Counted from the first letter of the stretch, positions 30,834 to 40,009 are shown. The stretch: DNA of 64,000 nucleotides from Humibacter albus DSM 18994 (GCF_000421825.1 NZ_ATXT01000014.1:62001-126000), one strand, 5' to 3'. Translations and numbers: made by a program. The notes: generated from the letters alone by a model not told the origin.

Positions 30834-32426
30834 TCACGCCGCAAGAAAACGCTTCGGTGGCGGGTCGATACCGGCCCACGCCGCTCGCAGGGCGGCACGT
30901 GGCCTCAGCGCGATGGCGGGAGTTCTGCCCGGGGGATGCAGTATGAACTCGCCGAGTTCTTCGCGTGTGATCCGCCAGCCGTGGTGATGGAGCTGCATGT
31001 GGTGGAAGCGGCAGAGCAGGATTCCGCGGTCGATATCGGTGCGCCCGTTGTCGGCCATCCACTCGTCGATGTGGTGCGCTTCGCAGTACGACGCGGGGCG
31101 GTCGCATCCGTTCCATCGGCATCCGCCATCGCGGACAGCGAGTGCGACTTTCTGCCGGGGCGAGAAGGTGCGCTGCTCACGACCGAGGTAGAGCGGGTTC
31201 CCCTTGTGGTCGATCGTGCATTCTCGCGCGCCCGTGCCGCACCGGTACTGGGCGGCCGCCCAGGCCGGAAAGCTGCTGCCGTCCTCTTCGAGGTGCGCCG
31301 CGGGAAGTGGGGCACCATTGCCAACCGTGACGGCCGCGTTGTCCGAGTCGATGACCGCCGCGTTGTCCGGGTCGATGACGGTGACGACGCGCACGCCCGC
31401 CTGACGCGTTCCGAAGACGGTCTCCGCGTCGGCGAGCGCTCCTGCACGCATCACGTCCATGAGCAGGTCGTAGGCGAGCTGGTCGTTGCTGCGCGGATCG
31501 GCCTCGAGCCGTTCGGCACGCGCCTTCTCGGTCGGGTCGATGAATCGCGGGCCGCCGCGCCGTGGCCTCAGCGCGCTGTCGATGATCGTGCGCATCCATG
31601 CGGCGCCGTCGTCATCGAACGAGAAGAAGCCGCGCGTGGTCCCGTCGTCACCGGTGCGCAGCCGGAAGGATCGTGCCTCGTGCCGGGCGGCGAACCGCTC
31701 CTCGGCTCCGATCGGATCGAGCCGGTCCCTGATCGATCGTGCGGCTCGAAGCAGCTCCTCGACAGTCCTACTCCCGGCCTCCTCGATCAGCTGCTCCGCC
31801 GCAGCAGCCCAGGCAGCACGCGCGTCGTCGTTGAAAGAAGTCGCGCCGTCCACGCTGGCGTCGGTGTTTCCGCCGTCAGCTGCACCCTCGCCCTCGCTGA
31901 CGGATGCCATCGGTGGTTCCCCGAGACCGCGCAGGATCGCGTCGTGCTGGTCCGTCACGAGGATGCCTGCCAGGAGCGCACGACCTAGGCACGCGTGCCA
32001 CGGCAGGCCGCTTTCATGAGGTGACCCGTCGGGATCCGTCGCCCGGGTTTCGGTCGGGGCGGTCGCATCGGTGTCGCCGTCGCCGGCAGCCAGAAGCGAT
32101 TCACCGACCCTGACCTGTTTCAAGGCCCCGCCGCGCGACATGCCGGTCAGCTTCTGCACGAGCTCCACCGGTGTGCGGTGGCCCTCGGACTGAGCGAGTC
32201 CGCCATGGCCGCGCTCCCGCGTGGAACGCGAGGCGACCACACCGCTCGCGACGGTGCGGATCTTCTCCATCGTCGCGATCACGGCAGTGGCTTCGGTGAG
32301 CACGCTCAGCACGCGTTCGTCGCTGAGTGTCGCCGCGGCAGTGGCCAACCGACCGGCGTCGTGGACGTCTCCGAGCGCATTGCGCAGGCACGCCACGTGC
32401 TGCGCTGCGTCGGAGAAGATGTCCAT
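30834..32426 (-). CDS. 13E12-type DUF222 protein with HNH endonuclease domain
   Basis: A 530-residue protein of the mycobacterial 13E12 repeat family: an alpha-helical DUF222 region (residues about 40-350, with acidic low-complexity SEGEGAADGGNTDASVDG near 190) and a C-terminal HNH nuclease. The HNH motif is CRWNGCDRPASYCEAHHIDEW, followed by GILLCRFHHMQLHHHGWRI. Such genes occur in many dispersed copies in actinobacterial genomes and show mobile or repetitive behaviour; function is unproven. CCTGA and TCAGG form a 5-bp inverted repeat just before its ATG (32428-32442). The array of tandem repeats begins 36 nt after its stop. Confidence 0.9.
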   Translation of the reverse strand: MDIFSDAAQHVACLRNALGDVHDAGRLATAAATLSDERVLSVLTEATAVIATMEKIRTVASGVVASRSTRERGHGGLAQSEGHRTPVELVQKLTGMSRGGALKQVRVGESLLAAGDGDTDATAPTETRATDPDGSPHESGLPWHACLGRALLAGILVTDQHDAILRGLGEPPMASVSEGEGAADGGNTDASVDGATSFNDDARAAWAAAAEQLIEEAGSRTVEELLRAARSIRDRLDPIGAEERFAARHEARSFRLRTGDDGTTRGFFSFDDDGAAWMRTIIDSALRPRRGGPRFIDPTEKARAERLEADPRSNDQLAYDLLMDVMRAGALADAETVFGTRQAGVRVVTVIDPDNAAVIDSDNAAVTVGNGAPLPAAHLEEDGSSFPAWAAAQYRCGTGARECTIDHKGNPLYLGREQRTFSPRQKVALAVRDGGCRWNGCDRPASYCEAHHIDEWMADNGRTDIDRGILLCRFHHMQLHHHGWRITREELGEFILHPPGRTPAIALRPRAALRAAWAGIDPPPKRFLAA

Positions 32427-32561
32427 ACCTGATATTCTCAGGAGCCACTGACATTCGAAGGTGTGATCGAGTGCGCCGAACCAGCAGTGAGGTCACAGAA
32501 CGATAACGAAGCGAACTCGGGAGCCGCAGGTCGGATCGTCGCAGACCGGTTCGAAGGAGTG

Positions 32562-33275
32562 CTATGACGTTGACGGGGCGAGGATCAGGTCGGCCGCTTC
32601 AGCCGTACTTCTGGCCATGAGGGTCGGTCGATAAGACTTCATCAGCGGCCGGTCACCGGCGGCGATCCAGATCGTTCGCAGGCCTGCCGCCGCACCTCCC
32701 GCGACATCGTGTTCGAGGCTGTCGCCGACCATCCATCCTTCAAGCGGGTGGCCCATGCGACGCGCCAGAATTCTGAATATCTCGGGGTCGGGCTTGCGCA
32801 CACCCACTTCCTCTGAGATGACCCATGCATCGACGAGACTCGCGAGCCCGGTTGCCCGGATCTTGCCTTCCTGGTTCGCGACCGTGCCGTTCGTTGCGAT
32901 TCCGAGGGACCATCCCGCTGCACGAAGCCTACGCAGGGCCTCGCGATCCGCGTCTGCGCAGCGAACAAGCTCGGGCATCCGGCGACGATACGCAGCCGCG
33001 ATGTCTTCACCCGTGACACGCAGAGACCAGTCCTCAGCAATGTCTTGGAAGAGCGATCCCTTCGGCCTTCGTTCTCTTAGCCTGAGCGCGATGCTCTCGG
33101 CGGCGGCATCGGGCAGCTTCCAATCCTCAACGAACTCTGCAGCCCAGGCCTGCGCTGCTGCGACCTGGTCTACGAGAGTCCCATCAAGATCGCACACAAC
33201 CAGCACGCGTTCACTCTTGCAGACAGGCGGAACCCGCTTCGACACCGGAGACGGATCTGTCAGCGGAAAACGCAT
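32562..33275 (-). CDS. HAD-family hydrolase (phosphoglycolate phosphatase-like)
   Basis: About 237 residues with a haloacid dehalogenase fold. Motif I is VVCDLDGTLVD, motif II LGIATNGT, motif III lies around VGVRKPDPEIF with the catalytic Lys, and motif IV is WMVGDSLEHDVAGG. A helical cap lies between motifs I and II. It would dephosphorylate a small metabolite, substrate unknown. The start is uncertain: ATG 33275 is used, but the conserved part begins about 24 residues later and a GTG there is possible. An open extension upstream to 33428 lacks support. Confidence 0.85.
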   Translation of the reverse strand: MRFPLTDPSPVSKRVPPVCKSERVLVVCDLDGTLVDQVAAAQAWAAEFVEDWKLPDAAAESIALRLRERRPKGSLFQDIAEDWSLRVTGEDIAAAYRRRMPELVRCADADREALRRLRAAGWSLGIATNGTVANQEGKIRATGLASLVDAWVISEEVGVRKPDPEIFRILARRMGHPLEGWMVGDSLEHDVAGGAAAGLRTIWIAAGDRPLMKSYRPTLMARSTAEAADLILAPSTS

Positions 33276-33376
33276 GGTGCACGTGCCGCGTCTTTGAGCG
33301 TCAAAGCCTCGTGATCGGCAGCCGTCCGGTGCGCGAGCAGAGTTCCACGATGGGAGTTCCCTTCCGCCCGCCTTAC

Positions 33377-34117
33377 TCACGCCGCCAGGTACCGCCGCGT
33401 CGCCAGCGTGCGCTCCACGCTCGTCCACGACATCGAGACGGCGAGATAGACCGACGCCGCCACCGGAGCGACCGCGGCGAACACGACGGTGAGCAGAGGC
33501 ATCCAGCTGAGCACGCGGGCGACCCGGCTCGGCACGGGAGCACCAGGATCCATGGCGCGCGCAGTGCGCAGCGCGAGGTGCCGGGAGACGATGGCCACGG
33601 CGACGATCACCGCGAGCAGTGCGAGCGGGACCGCGAGTTGCCCGATCGCACCGGCTCCGACCAGTGCGGCAAAGGATGCCCCGAGCGGCGTTCCGAGAAT
33701 CGTGTGCGCCAGCAGCGCGTTGGCGTGGCCGGCGACGCTCGCGCGGGTGAACACGCCGTACACGACGGAGACGACGGGGAGCTGCAGTAGCGATGGAAGC
33801 ATCCCGGCGAACGGCGAGACGCCCTCCGATGCGTAGAGCTCCTGCGTCCTGCGGGCGAGCAGTGCGGCATCCTTGCGGTGCCGGCGCTGCAGCTCGCGGA
33901 TGCGCGGCGCGAGCCGTGCACGTGCCACCTGTGCTCGGGCGTTCGCCAGCCCGGCCGGAATGAGGGCAGCACGCACGGCGAGGGTCACGATGCCGACCGC
34001 GGCGAGCACCGCGAGGCCGCTCGGCACAATGCCGGCCAGCGTGTCCGCGAGGCCGGTGATGAGCGCTGCCGCGCCATCGAGCACGGCGGCGAAGGGAGGA
34101 AAGGAGAAGGGATCCAT
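33377..34117 (-). CDS. YidC/Oxa1-family membrane insertase, short paralogue
   Basis: A 246-residue membrane protein with the five core helices of YidC/Oxa1 but without the long extracytoplasmic domain. Helix 1 is in LAVLAAVGIVTLAVRAALIPAGL, a basic cytoplasmic hairpin reads RARLAPRIRELQRRHRKDAALLARRTQELY, and GMLPSLLQLPVVSVVYGVF is the conserved second membrane block. The Arg in TLAVRAALIP matches the hydrophilic-groove Arg. It probably is a second YidC beside the usual one next to oriC. ATG 34117 has AGGA about eight bases upstream. A perfect 22-bp tandem repeat lies 15-58 nt upstream, and DUF6412 is upstream. Confidence 0.85.
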   Translation of the reverse strand: MDPFSFPPFAAVLDGAAALITGLADTLAGIVPSGLAVLAAVGIVTLAVRAALIPAGLANARAQVARARLAPRIRELQRRHRKDAALLARRTQELYASEGVSPFAGMLPSLLQLPVVSVVYGVFTRASVAGHANALLAHTILGTPLGASFAALVGAGAIGQLAVPLALLAVIVAVAIVSRHLALRTARAMDPGAPVPSRVARVLSWMPLLTVVFAAVAPVAASVYLAVSMSWTSVERTLATRRYLAA

Positions 34118-34131
34118 GAGTAAGTCCTGAC

Positions 34132-34175
34132 GGGTCGTGAAGGTGATCGATAGGGGTCGTGAAGGTGATCGATAG
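34132..34175. repeat. Perfect 22-bp tandem repeat upstream of yidC paralogue
   Basis: GGGTCGTGAAGGTGATCGAT-AG occurs twice back to back (34132-34153 and 34154-34175). It lies in the promoter position of the YidC-like gene. A tandem operator is one possible reading; each unit contains GTGATCGAT, which is nearly self-complementary. Confidence 0.8.
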
Positions 34176-34255
34176 GGATGTTCGATGAGGGTGAACCGGC
34201 GGTCACCGCCACGAGCTGACGGGCTCGGAGGGGTCCCGAGGAGCCCGGAAGGGCC

Positions 34256-34450
34256 CGAGACGGTGGCGGTGATTGTGACGGTGAGCGCGACGGTGACGAT
34301 GACGGTGACGCCGGATCGCGTCGTCGGAGCTCAGTGAGAAGAACTGCGAGGGAAGAACTCGGAGAAGAGAACTCGGAGAAGAGAGCTCAGAGAAAACACG
34401 AGCTCAGAGAAGACGCGAGCTCGGAAGAGACTCGGAGAAGACGAGCTTCC
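34256..34450. repeat. Degenerate repeats in the 358-nt gap between DUF6412 and yidC paralogue genes
   Basis: 34256-34312 is rich in GACGGTGA-like units. 34327-34447 is purine-rich and built on degenerate AACTCGGAGAAGA and GAGCTCAGAGAAGA units, repeated about nine times. No ORF with a ribosome binding site or family similarity is seen. Confidence 0.6.
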
Positions 34451-34475
34451 GAAAAAAGAGCAGCGAACGCACGAC

Positions 34476-34781
34476 CTACAGCGCGAGCGACGGCGGACGC
34501 GGGCGCATCAGGGCGCGGACATCCGCGTGAGTGGGGGAGGACTCGACCGTCGACTCGAGCCACGCATCGCGCGCCGAAGAGACCCGCACCGCTCGCGTGC
34601 GGGCGCTGGCCGTCGCGACCAGTTGCACGACCGCGACGGCGATCGCCGCCGTGAGCGCGACGGCCAGAAGCAGGCTCGTCGCCGTGGTGGCCGTCGCGGT
34701 GGTGGCTGCCGCCGGCGTCAGCCCGAACCCGGCCGCCGCGACGAGCGCGGCGAGCAGCACGGGGAGCAGACGGCGGACCAT
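34476..34781 (-). CDS. DUF6412-like small membrane protein
   Basis: A 101-residue protein with two hydrophobic segments: RLLPVLLAALVAAAGFGL at the N-terminus and TSLLLAVALTAAIAVAVVQLV in the middle. A C-terminal soluble tail ends RALMRPRPPSLAL. The RTRAVRVSSARDAWL block resembles actinobacterial DUF6412 proteins, which I recall next to short YidC paralogues; that link supports the call. It lies 9 nt downstream of the DUF5107 gene. Function is unknown. Confidence 0.65.
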   Translation of the reverse strand: MVRRLLPVLLAALVAAAGFGLTPAAATTATATTATSLLLAVALTAAIAVAVVQLVATASARTRAVRVSSARDAWLESTVESSPTHADVRALMRPRPPSLAL

Positions 34782-34790
34782 GCGACGATC

Positions 34791-36932
34791 CTAGGCGGTC
34801 CGCGTGGTCGTCGGTGCGGTCGCGGTCGGCGCGGTCGTGGTCGGCGGGGCCGAGGTCGGCGGGGTCGAGGCCGGCGTCGTCGAGCCCGGCGCGCCGCCCG
34901 CGCGGGTGTGCATTCGGAAGTCGTAGCGCGCCGGCGGCGGGAACTCTCGCGCGGCACGCTCCCGGAAGGCGTCGTCGATCTCGCCGCGGATTCCCTCCGC
35001 CGCGGCGAGCCGCGCCGCCTGGTAGTCGATCCAGAGCGCGTCGAGCGAGCTCTCGCCCTCTTTCAGATCCGGAATCTCGATGCCCTCCTCGAGCATCCGG
35101 CCGCACTCGGTGAGCTCACCCCGTACGAGCAGGGCGCGAGCGCGGGCGAACCGCACTCGACCATCGGCCCGCGCGGCGGCATCCAACGAGTCGATGAGCG
35201 CGAGCGCGTCGGAAGGCCGATCGGCCACGAGCAGCTGACGGCACGCCTCCACGGTGAGGGGAAGCAGGTGCGGCAGCAGGCCGCGGGCGCGAGCGTAGGC
35301 CTTCGCCGCCGCCTCGTGGTCGTCGTCACGAACCGCCGCGACGGCGAGGTTGCGCCACGCCCAGCCGTTCTCGCGCTCGGCGATGGATGCCCGCCACGCC
35401 TCGGTCGCAGCATCCCACCTTCCGTCCGCCGCCGCGAGCACGCCCTCCTGCAGACGCGCACGCCAGCCGGGGACCCCGCTCACGATCGGCACCCACGCCG
35501 GATCCGCCTGGTAAGAGAGCGGAGCGATCGCGGGATCGAGCTCCGGGGACGGAACGCTCTCCGCGTCCAACGCCGCCGCCCACCACTCCTGCTCGGGCCC
35601 GAGGTCGGGCCCGGGGAACGGCGTGACCGCGTCGGAGAGCGCGGGCTCGCCCACCTGCCGGCGCCGGACATTTTCCAGAGCACCCCAGCCGGAGGCGCGC
35701 TGCAGCGTCTGCACGATCTCGTCCCGCGTCGTGTCGCGCCGGGACTCGCGCTCGAGCGCGTCGGCCGCGCCCGCCCGTTCGAGCGCGAGCGCGGTGGCCG
35801 CGACGGCAGCATCCCACGGGCCGTGGGCGGCCGCAGCGTCGGCCTCGGCCAATCCGTACGCCTCGGTCCACCGCCAGGTCGCCCCCGCGGGCATCGGCAG
35901 GTGCTCGAGCTGCGTGCGCGCCAAACCCGCCTGGATCTCCAGATACGGATGCTCGCCCTCCGTCAACCAGCGCTGCCAGTGCCTGCTTCCCGGCCCGGTG
36001 CCCCAGAAGAACAGCTTGCGGCCGCGCAGCTCCCGGGTGGATGCCTGGAACAGTCCCCGCCCAGAGCCGTCGAGTGCGGCGATCCACGGCATCGGCGCAC
36101 GTTCGAGCTCGAAGAAGTAGTCGGCGGCATCCCGAGACCGCGTCGTGTAGCTGCGGTCGACGCCCTCGCCGTCTGCACGGTCACCGTCGTCGGGGAACGG
36201 CACGCGCGACAGCGTGCCCTCATAGCCGAACCGGTACGCCTCGGTGCCGGGCGTGATCACGCGCACGTCGTCGCTCTCCGGCACCGCGATGTTCGACCAC
36301 CAGTAGACCGGAACCCCGATGTCTTTCGGGTTGCGAATGGTCACCGAGGCCAGCAGCAGCGGTCGGTCGGGGGCCAGCGAGAAGTCCAGGCGCACGACGA
36401 GTCCGCGCATCCGCTCGTACTCGTAGAGCCGCAGCGCCTCCGAACCGTCGGGCCGTCGAACGCGCACCGCGTGCAGCGGAGAGCAGGTGAGCGGCCAGTG
36501 CCCCGTCGTGCCGAGGTTCCACTCCACACCGCCCGCGAACCAGGCGTTGCGCAGGGCGAGGTTCGCCGGCCGGAACACCGGGTTGGAGTGCAACAGCTGG
36601 CGACCGGAGCGCTTGTCGATCAGCGACCACAGGCGTCCGCCGAGACCTATCAGGAACGTGGCGCGCATCCGCTCGTCCTCCAGAACTGCCACCGGATGCC
36701 GCGTGGGAACCAGTTCCCGCCCGTACCCGTTCTGCAGCAGATACGGCAACACGGTGGGCGCCTTGCCGTACGCGAGCCCGCGCAGCATCTCGTCGTCGAG
36801 GCCGGTGCCCGCGGCATCCGCGTGCAGATCGGCGCCCTCGGCCAGTGGCGGAAGCGGATCCGGTGCTCCGAGCGCGCCGGAGGGCAGGACGAGTTCGTCG
36901 AGACGCACGCGCGAAAGCGAGGGGATGCTCAT
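34791..36932 (-). CDS. DUF5107 protein with TPR-like C-terminal half
   Basis: A 713-residue protein. The first half is a DUF5107 beta-sandwich resembling glycoside-hydrolase-associated domains: LENERMRATFLIGLGG-like block with GGRLWSLIDKRSGRQLLHSNPVF, GGVEWNLGTTGHWP, YWWSNIAVPES and LFFWGTGPGSRHWQRWL. From about residue 480 there are helical TPR-like repeats (AWRNLAVAAVRDDDHEAAAKAYARARGL). Proteins of this type are linked to carbohydrate metabolism in actinobacteria, with unproven activity. The last 25 residues are a Thr/Pro/Ala tail (APTATAPTTTRTA), possibly a repeat expansion. The ATG at 36932 was chosen for the conserved start. The next gene is divergent. Confidence 0.85.
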   Translation of the reverse strand: MSIPSLSRVRLDELVLPSGALGAPDPLPPLAEGADLHADAAGTGLDDEMLRGLAYGKAPTVLPYLLQNGYGRELVPTRHPVAVLEDERMRATFLIGLGGRLWSLIDKRSGRQLLHSNPVFRPANLALRNAWFAGGVEWNLGTTGHWPLTCSPLHAVRVRRPDGSEALRLYEYERMRGLVVRLDFSLAPDRPLLLASVTIRNPKDIGVPVYWWSNIAVPESDDVRVITPGTEAYRFGYEGTLSRVPFPDDGDRADGEGVDRSYTTRSRDAADYFFELERAPMPWIAALDGSGRGLFQASTRELRGRKLFFWGTGPGSRHWQRWLTEGEHPYLEIQAGLARTQLEHLPMPAGATWRWTEAYGLAEADAAAAHGPWDAAVAATALALERAGAADALERESRRDTTRDEIVQTLQRASGWGALENVRRRQVGEPALSDAVTPFPGPDLGPEQEWWAAALDAESVPSPELDPAIAPLSYQADPAWVPIVSGVPGWRARLQEGVLAAADGRWDAATEAWRASIAERENGWAWRNLAVAAVRDDDHEAAAKAYARARGLLPHLLPLTVEACRQLLVADRPSDALALIDSLDAAARADGRVRFARARALLVRGELTECGRMLEEGIEIPDLKEGESSLDALWIDYQAARLAAAEGIRGEIDDAFRERAAREFPPPARYDFRMHTRAGGAPGSTTPASTPPTSAPPTTTAPTATAPTTTRTA

Positions 36933-37152
36933 GACCGCCCATCGTCGCAGAGGGAACGGCTCGGCTCCGCCTGGCGCGCGATTCCTGCGCGAACGCGCAC
37001 GCTCGTGCACGAATCGTGTGTATGCGTTTCCATCGAATAACGATCGCCCCGGCGTGGTCGCCCCCGATGCAACGTGAGAGTTCGTCCTGTGTTAGGACGG
37101 GAGAACCCGTGAAAACGTGCGATCGGTCTGTGCGTCGTCACAGGCGGTCCCC

Positions 37153-37180
37153 GATCGGCCAGCAGAGATCGGCCAGCAGA
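37153..37180 (+). repeat. Perfect 14-bp tandem repeat in the leader of the peptide-binding protein gene
   Basis: GATCGGCCAGCAGA occurs twice back to back (37153-37166, 37167-37180), ending where the Shine-Dalgarno AGAGAGG begins, 10 nt before the ATG at 37195. Its function is unknown. Confidence 0.75.
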
Positions 37181-37194
37181 GAGGCTCACACCGA

Positions 37195-38817
37195 ATGAAA
37201 TCGGCATCTTCCCGTCGCTCACGCGTCCTCATCGGCGCGTCCGCACTTGCCGTGACCGCCCTGGCGCTCACCGGATGCTCCGGCTCCGGTTCGAGCGGAT
37301 CCTCCGGCGGATCCATCACCATCGGCACCACCGACAAGACGACCAGCCTCGACCCGGCCGGCTCGTACGACAACGGCTCGTTCGCCGTGATGAACCAGGT
37401 CTACCCGTTCCTCATGAACACGCCGTACGGCAGCCCGGACGTCAAGCCGGACATCGCCTCGTCGGCCTCGTTCACCTCGCCCACCGAGTACACGGTGACG
37501 CTCAAGAAGGGGCTGAAGTTCGCGAACGGTCACGATCTGACGTCGTCCGACGTGAAGTTCACGTTCGAGCGCCAGCTGAAGATCAACGACCCGAACGGTC
37601 CGGCATCCCTGCTCGGCAACCTCAAGGACGTCACCACCCCGAACAAGCTGACCGCGGTCTTCCACCTCAAGGTGGCCAACGACCAGACGTTCCCGCAGGT
37701 GCTCTCCAGCCCGGTCGGACCGATCGTCGACGAGCAGGTCTTCTCCGCCAGCAAGGTGACGAGCGACAACGACATCGTCAAGGGCGATGCGTTCGCCGGC
37801 CAGTACTACATCAAGTCGTTCAAGGTGAACAACCTGATCCAGTTCAAGGCGTTCGACGGTTACGACGGCCTGCTCGGCAAGGCCAAGACCGGCACCGTGA
37901 ACATGAAGTACTACACGAACGCGTCGAACATGAAGCTGGACATTCAGCAGGACAACATCGACGTCGCGTACCGCCAGCTGTCGGCCACCGACATCGAGAG
38001 CCTGCGCGGTGACAAGAAGGTCAAGGTCGTCGACGGCCCCGGCGGGGAGATCCGCTATATCGTGTTCAACTTCAACACGATGCCGTACGGCGCCAAGACC
38101 CCCGACGCCGATCCGGCGAAGTCGCTGGCCGTGCGTCAGGCGGCAGCCGACCTTCTCGACCGCGCCGCGATCGCGAAGCAGGTGTACAAGAACACCTACA
38201 CGCCGCTGTACTCCTACGTGGCCAAGGGTCTGACCGGTGCGACCGACTCGCTCAAGTCGCTCTACGGCGACGGCAACGGCGGTCCTTCGCTCGAGAAGGC
38301 GAAGAAGACGCTGGAGGATGCCGGCGTCACGACCCCGATCAGCCTCAGCCTGCAGTACACGCCGGATCACTACGGCCCGTCGTCCGCCGACGAGTACGCC
38401 ATGATCAAGGACCAGCTGGAGAACGGCGGCCTGTTCAAGGTGAACCTCGCCTCGACCGAGTACGTGCAGTACTCGAAGGATCGCGTCGCCGACGTCTATC
38501 CGGCCTACCAGCTCGGCTGGTTCCCGGACTACTCCGACGCCGACAACTACCTCACGCCGTTCTTCTCGAAGGACAACTTCCTGGCGAACCACTACGACAA
38601 CGCCGAGGTGCAGAAGCTCATCACGCAGCAGGTCGGGACCACGAACAAGGATGCCCGCACCAAGCTGATCGAGCAGATCCAGGACAAGGTGGCGCAGAAC
38701 CTCTCCACGCTGCCGTACCTCCAGGGCTCACAGGTAGCGGTCACCGGCGCCAACGTGCACGGCGTCACGCTCGACGCCTCGTTCAAGCTGCACGTCGCGC
38801 CGATCTACAAGAAGTAA
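37195..38817 (+). CDS. Peptide/oligopeptide ABC transporter substrate-binding lipoprotein
   Basis: A 540-residue family 5 solute-binding protein. A lipobox LALTGC with C28 marks a signal-peptidase II lipoprotein, followed by a Ser/Gly linker. Family blocks are SLDPAGSYDNGSFAVMNQVY, YTVTLKKGLKFANGHDLTSSDV, and YPAYQLGWFPDYSDADNYL near the end. It captures peptides (or other family 5 ligands) outside the membrane for the two permeases and double ATPase downstream. ATG 37195 has AGAGAGG upstream. A strong hairpin follows its stop, consistent with higher expression than the permeases. Confidence 0.92.
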   Translation: MKSASSRRSRVLIGASALAVTALALTGCSGSGSSGSSGGSITIGTTDKTTSLDPAGSYDNGSFAVMNQVYPFLMNTPYGSPDVKPDIASSASFTSPTEYTVTLKKGLKFANGHDLTSSDVKFTFERQLKINDPNGPASLLGNLKDVTTPNKLTAVFHLKVANDQTFPQVLSSPVGPIVDEQVFSASKVTSDNDIVKGDAFAGQYYIKSFKVNNLIQFKAFDGYDGLLGKAKTGTVNMKYYTNASNMKLDIQQDNIDVAYRQLSATDIESLRGDKKVKVVDGPGGEIRYIVFNFNTMPYGAKTPDADPAKSLAVRQAAADLLDRAAIAKQVYKNTYTPLYSYVAKGLTGATDSLKSLYGDGNGGPSLEKAKKTLEDAGVTTPISLSLQYTPDHYGPSSADEYAMIKDQLENGGLFKVNLASTEYVQYSKDRVADVYPAYQLGWFPDYSDADNYLTPFFSKDNFLANHYDNAEVQKLITQQVGTTNKDARTKLIEQIQDKVAQNLSTLPYLQGSQVAVTGANVHGVTLDASFKLHVAPIYKK

Positions 38818-38839
38818 CGTCGTAGCCACGACACCCACA

Positions 38840-38870
38840 GGCCGGCCCGGTCACCCAGACCGGGCCGGCC
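38840..38870 (+). terminator. Strong intra-operon hairpin (attenuator) after the substrate-binding protein gene
   Basis: GGCCGGCCCGGTC and GACCGGGCCGGCC form a perfect 13-bp stem with a 5-nt loop, 23 nt after the stop codon and 43 nt before the permease start. It probably reduces read-through or stabilises the upstream mRNA, a common device that gives more binding protein than permease. Confidence 0.75.
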
Positions 38871-38913
38871 GGTGCGTCGCCTGGTGCGTCGCGCCGTCGA
38901 CCCGAGGACGCCC

Positions 38914-40008
38914 ATGACAGCCCTGATCGATCAGGAACCCGCCCTTCCAGCCGCCGACCCCATTCCGCGCGAGAAGAAGAGCGGTGGGGGCGGGCTGCTG
39001 CGCTACATCATCATCCGCTTCCTGCTGATCATCCCCACGGTGTTCATCCTGGTGACGGTCGTCTTCTTCTTGATGCGCTCCACCGGCGACCCGATCACGG
39101 CGGCGCAGGGAGGCAGGCTTCCTCCCGCGGAGCTGGCGAAGCGCATCCATGAGGCCGGCTACGACCAGCCGCTCATCCTGCAGTACTTCCAGTACCTCGG
39201 CCAGATCTTCACCGGCAACTTCGGCACCACGTTCAGCGACCACCAGCAGGTGACGACGGTTCTCGTCACCTACGGCGCCGCGACGCTCGAGCTCGCGTTC
39301 TATGCGCTGATCGTGGCGTTCATCGTGGGCATTCCGCTCGGCATGCTCGCCGCCTACCTGCGCGATCGGGGCTGGGATGCCGGCCTGCGTATCTTCGCCA
39401 TCCTCTGCTACGCGACACCGGTGTTCTTCGCCGGCCTGCTTCTCAAGCTCATCTTCTCCGTGTGGCTCGGCTGGCTGCCCGTCTCCGGCCGCGCGTCGAC
39501 CGGGGACGAGCTCACCATGCAATCGCTCGATCATCCGAGCGGCATCTACCTCATCGACGCGTTCCAGACGGGCGATCCGGCGGTCGTCGGCGACGTGCTC
39601 GCGCACGCGGTGCTCCCGGGCATCGCCCTCGGATTCCTGACCGCCGGCGTGTTCCTGCGGCTGGTGCGCACGAACATGATCAGCACGCTGTCGACCGACT
39701 ACGTGGCATCCGGACGGTCTCGGGGCGTTGGCGAGTTCCGGCTCGTGCGCAAGCATGCGTACCGGCCCGCGCTCATCCCGATCATCACGGTGATGGGCCT
39801 GCAGATCGCCCTGCTGCTCGGTGGCGCCGTGCTCACAGAGACGACCTTCGAGTGGAAGGGCCTCGGCTTCCAACTGGCGCAGTACCTCCAAGCGAGGGAC
39901 TACGTCGCGGTGCAGGGCATCGTGGCCATGCTGGCCGTGATCGTCGCCATCACGAACTTCGTCGTCGACGTGATCGCGGCGCTCATCGACCCGAGAGTGA
40001 GGTACTGA
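38914..40008 (+). CDS. ABC permease, DppB/OppB type
   Basis: A 364-residue inner-membrane permease. The N-terminal cytoplasmic part (up to about residue 30) is followed by a helix LLRYIIIRFLLIIPTVFILVT-type and about six transmembrane segments. The EAA loop is seen as DYVASGRSRGVGEFRLVRKHAYRPALIPIIT, the ATPase docking site. ATG 38914 follows the attenuator. It forms the channel with the next gene. Confidence 0.9.
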   Translation: MTALIDQEPALPAADPIPREKKSGGGGLLRYIIIRFLLIIPTVFILVTVVFFLMRSTGDPITAAQGGRLPPAELAKRIHEAGYDQPLILQYFQYLGQIFTGNFGTTFSDHQQVTTVLVTYGAATLELAFYALIVAFIVGIPLGMLAAYLRDRGWDAGLRIFAILCYATPVFFAGLLLKLIFSVWLGWLPVSGRASTGDELTMQSLDHPSGIYLIDAFQTGDPAVVGDVLAHAVLPGIALGFLTAGVFLRLVRTNMISTLSTDYVASGRSRGVGEFRLVRKHAYRPALIPIITVMGLQIALLLGGAVLTETTFEWKGLGFQLAQYLQARDYVAVQGIVAMLAVIVAITNFVVDVIAALIDPRVRY

Positions 40009-40009
40009 G

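Noticed and set aside
29270-30898. Minus-strand 542-codon ORF with VSPSGAAR repeats
   Set aside because: It is the shadow of nrdB plus the 24-bp minisatellite; the repeats keep all frames open, and no family or RBS supports it.
30628-30987. Plus-strand ORF with SLVLRLTG repeats
   Set aside because: Same minisatellite read forward; it runs antisense into the HNH gene and has no support.
32500-32561. tRNA gene suggested by GGTTCGAA
   Set aside because: The flanking bases do not form a T-arm or acceptor stem.
33276-33428. N-terminal extension of the HAD hydrolase
   Set aside because: No similarity before motif I and no RBS; the later ATG at 33275 is safer.
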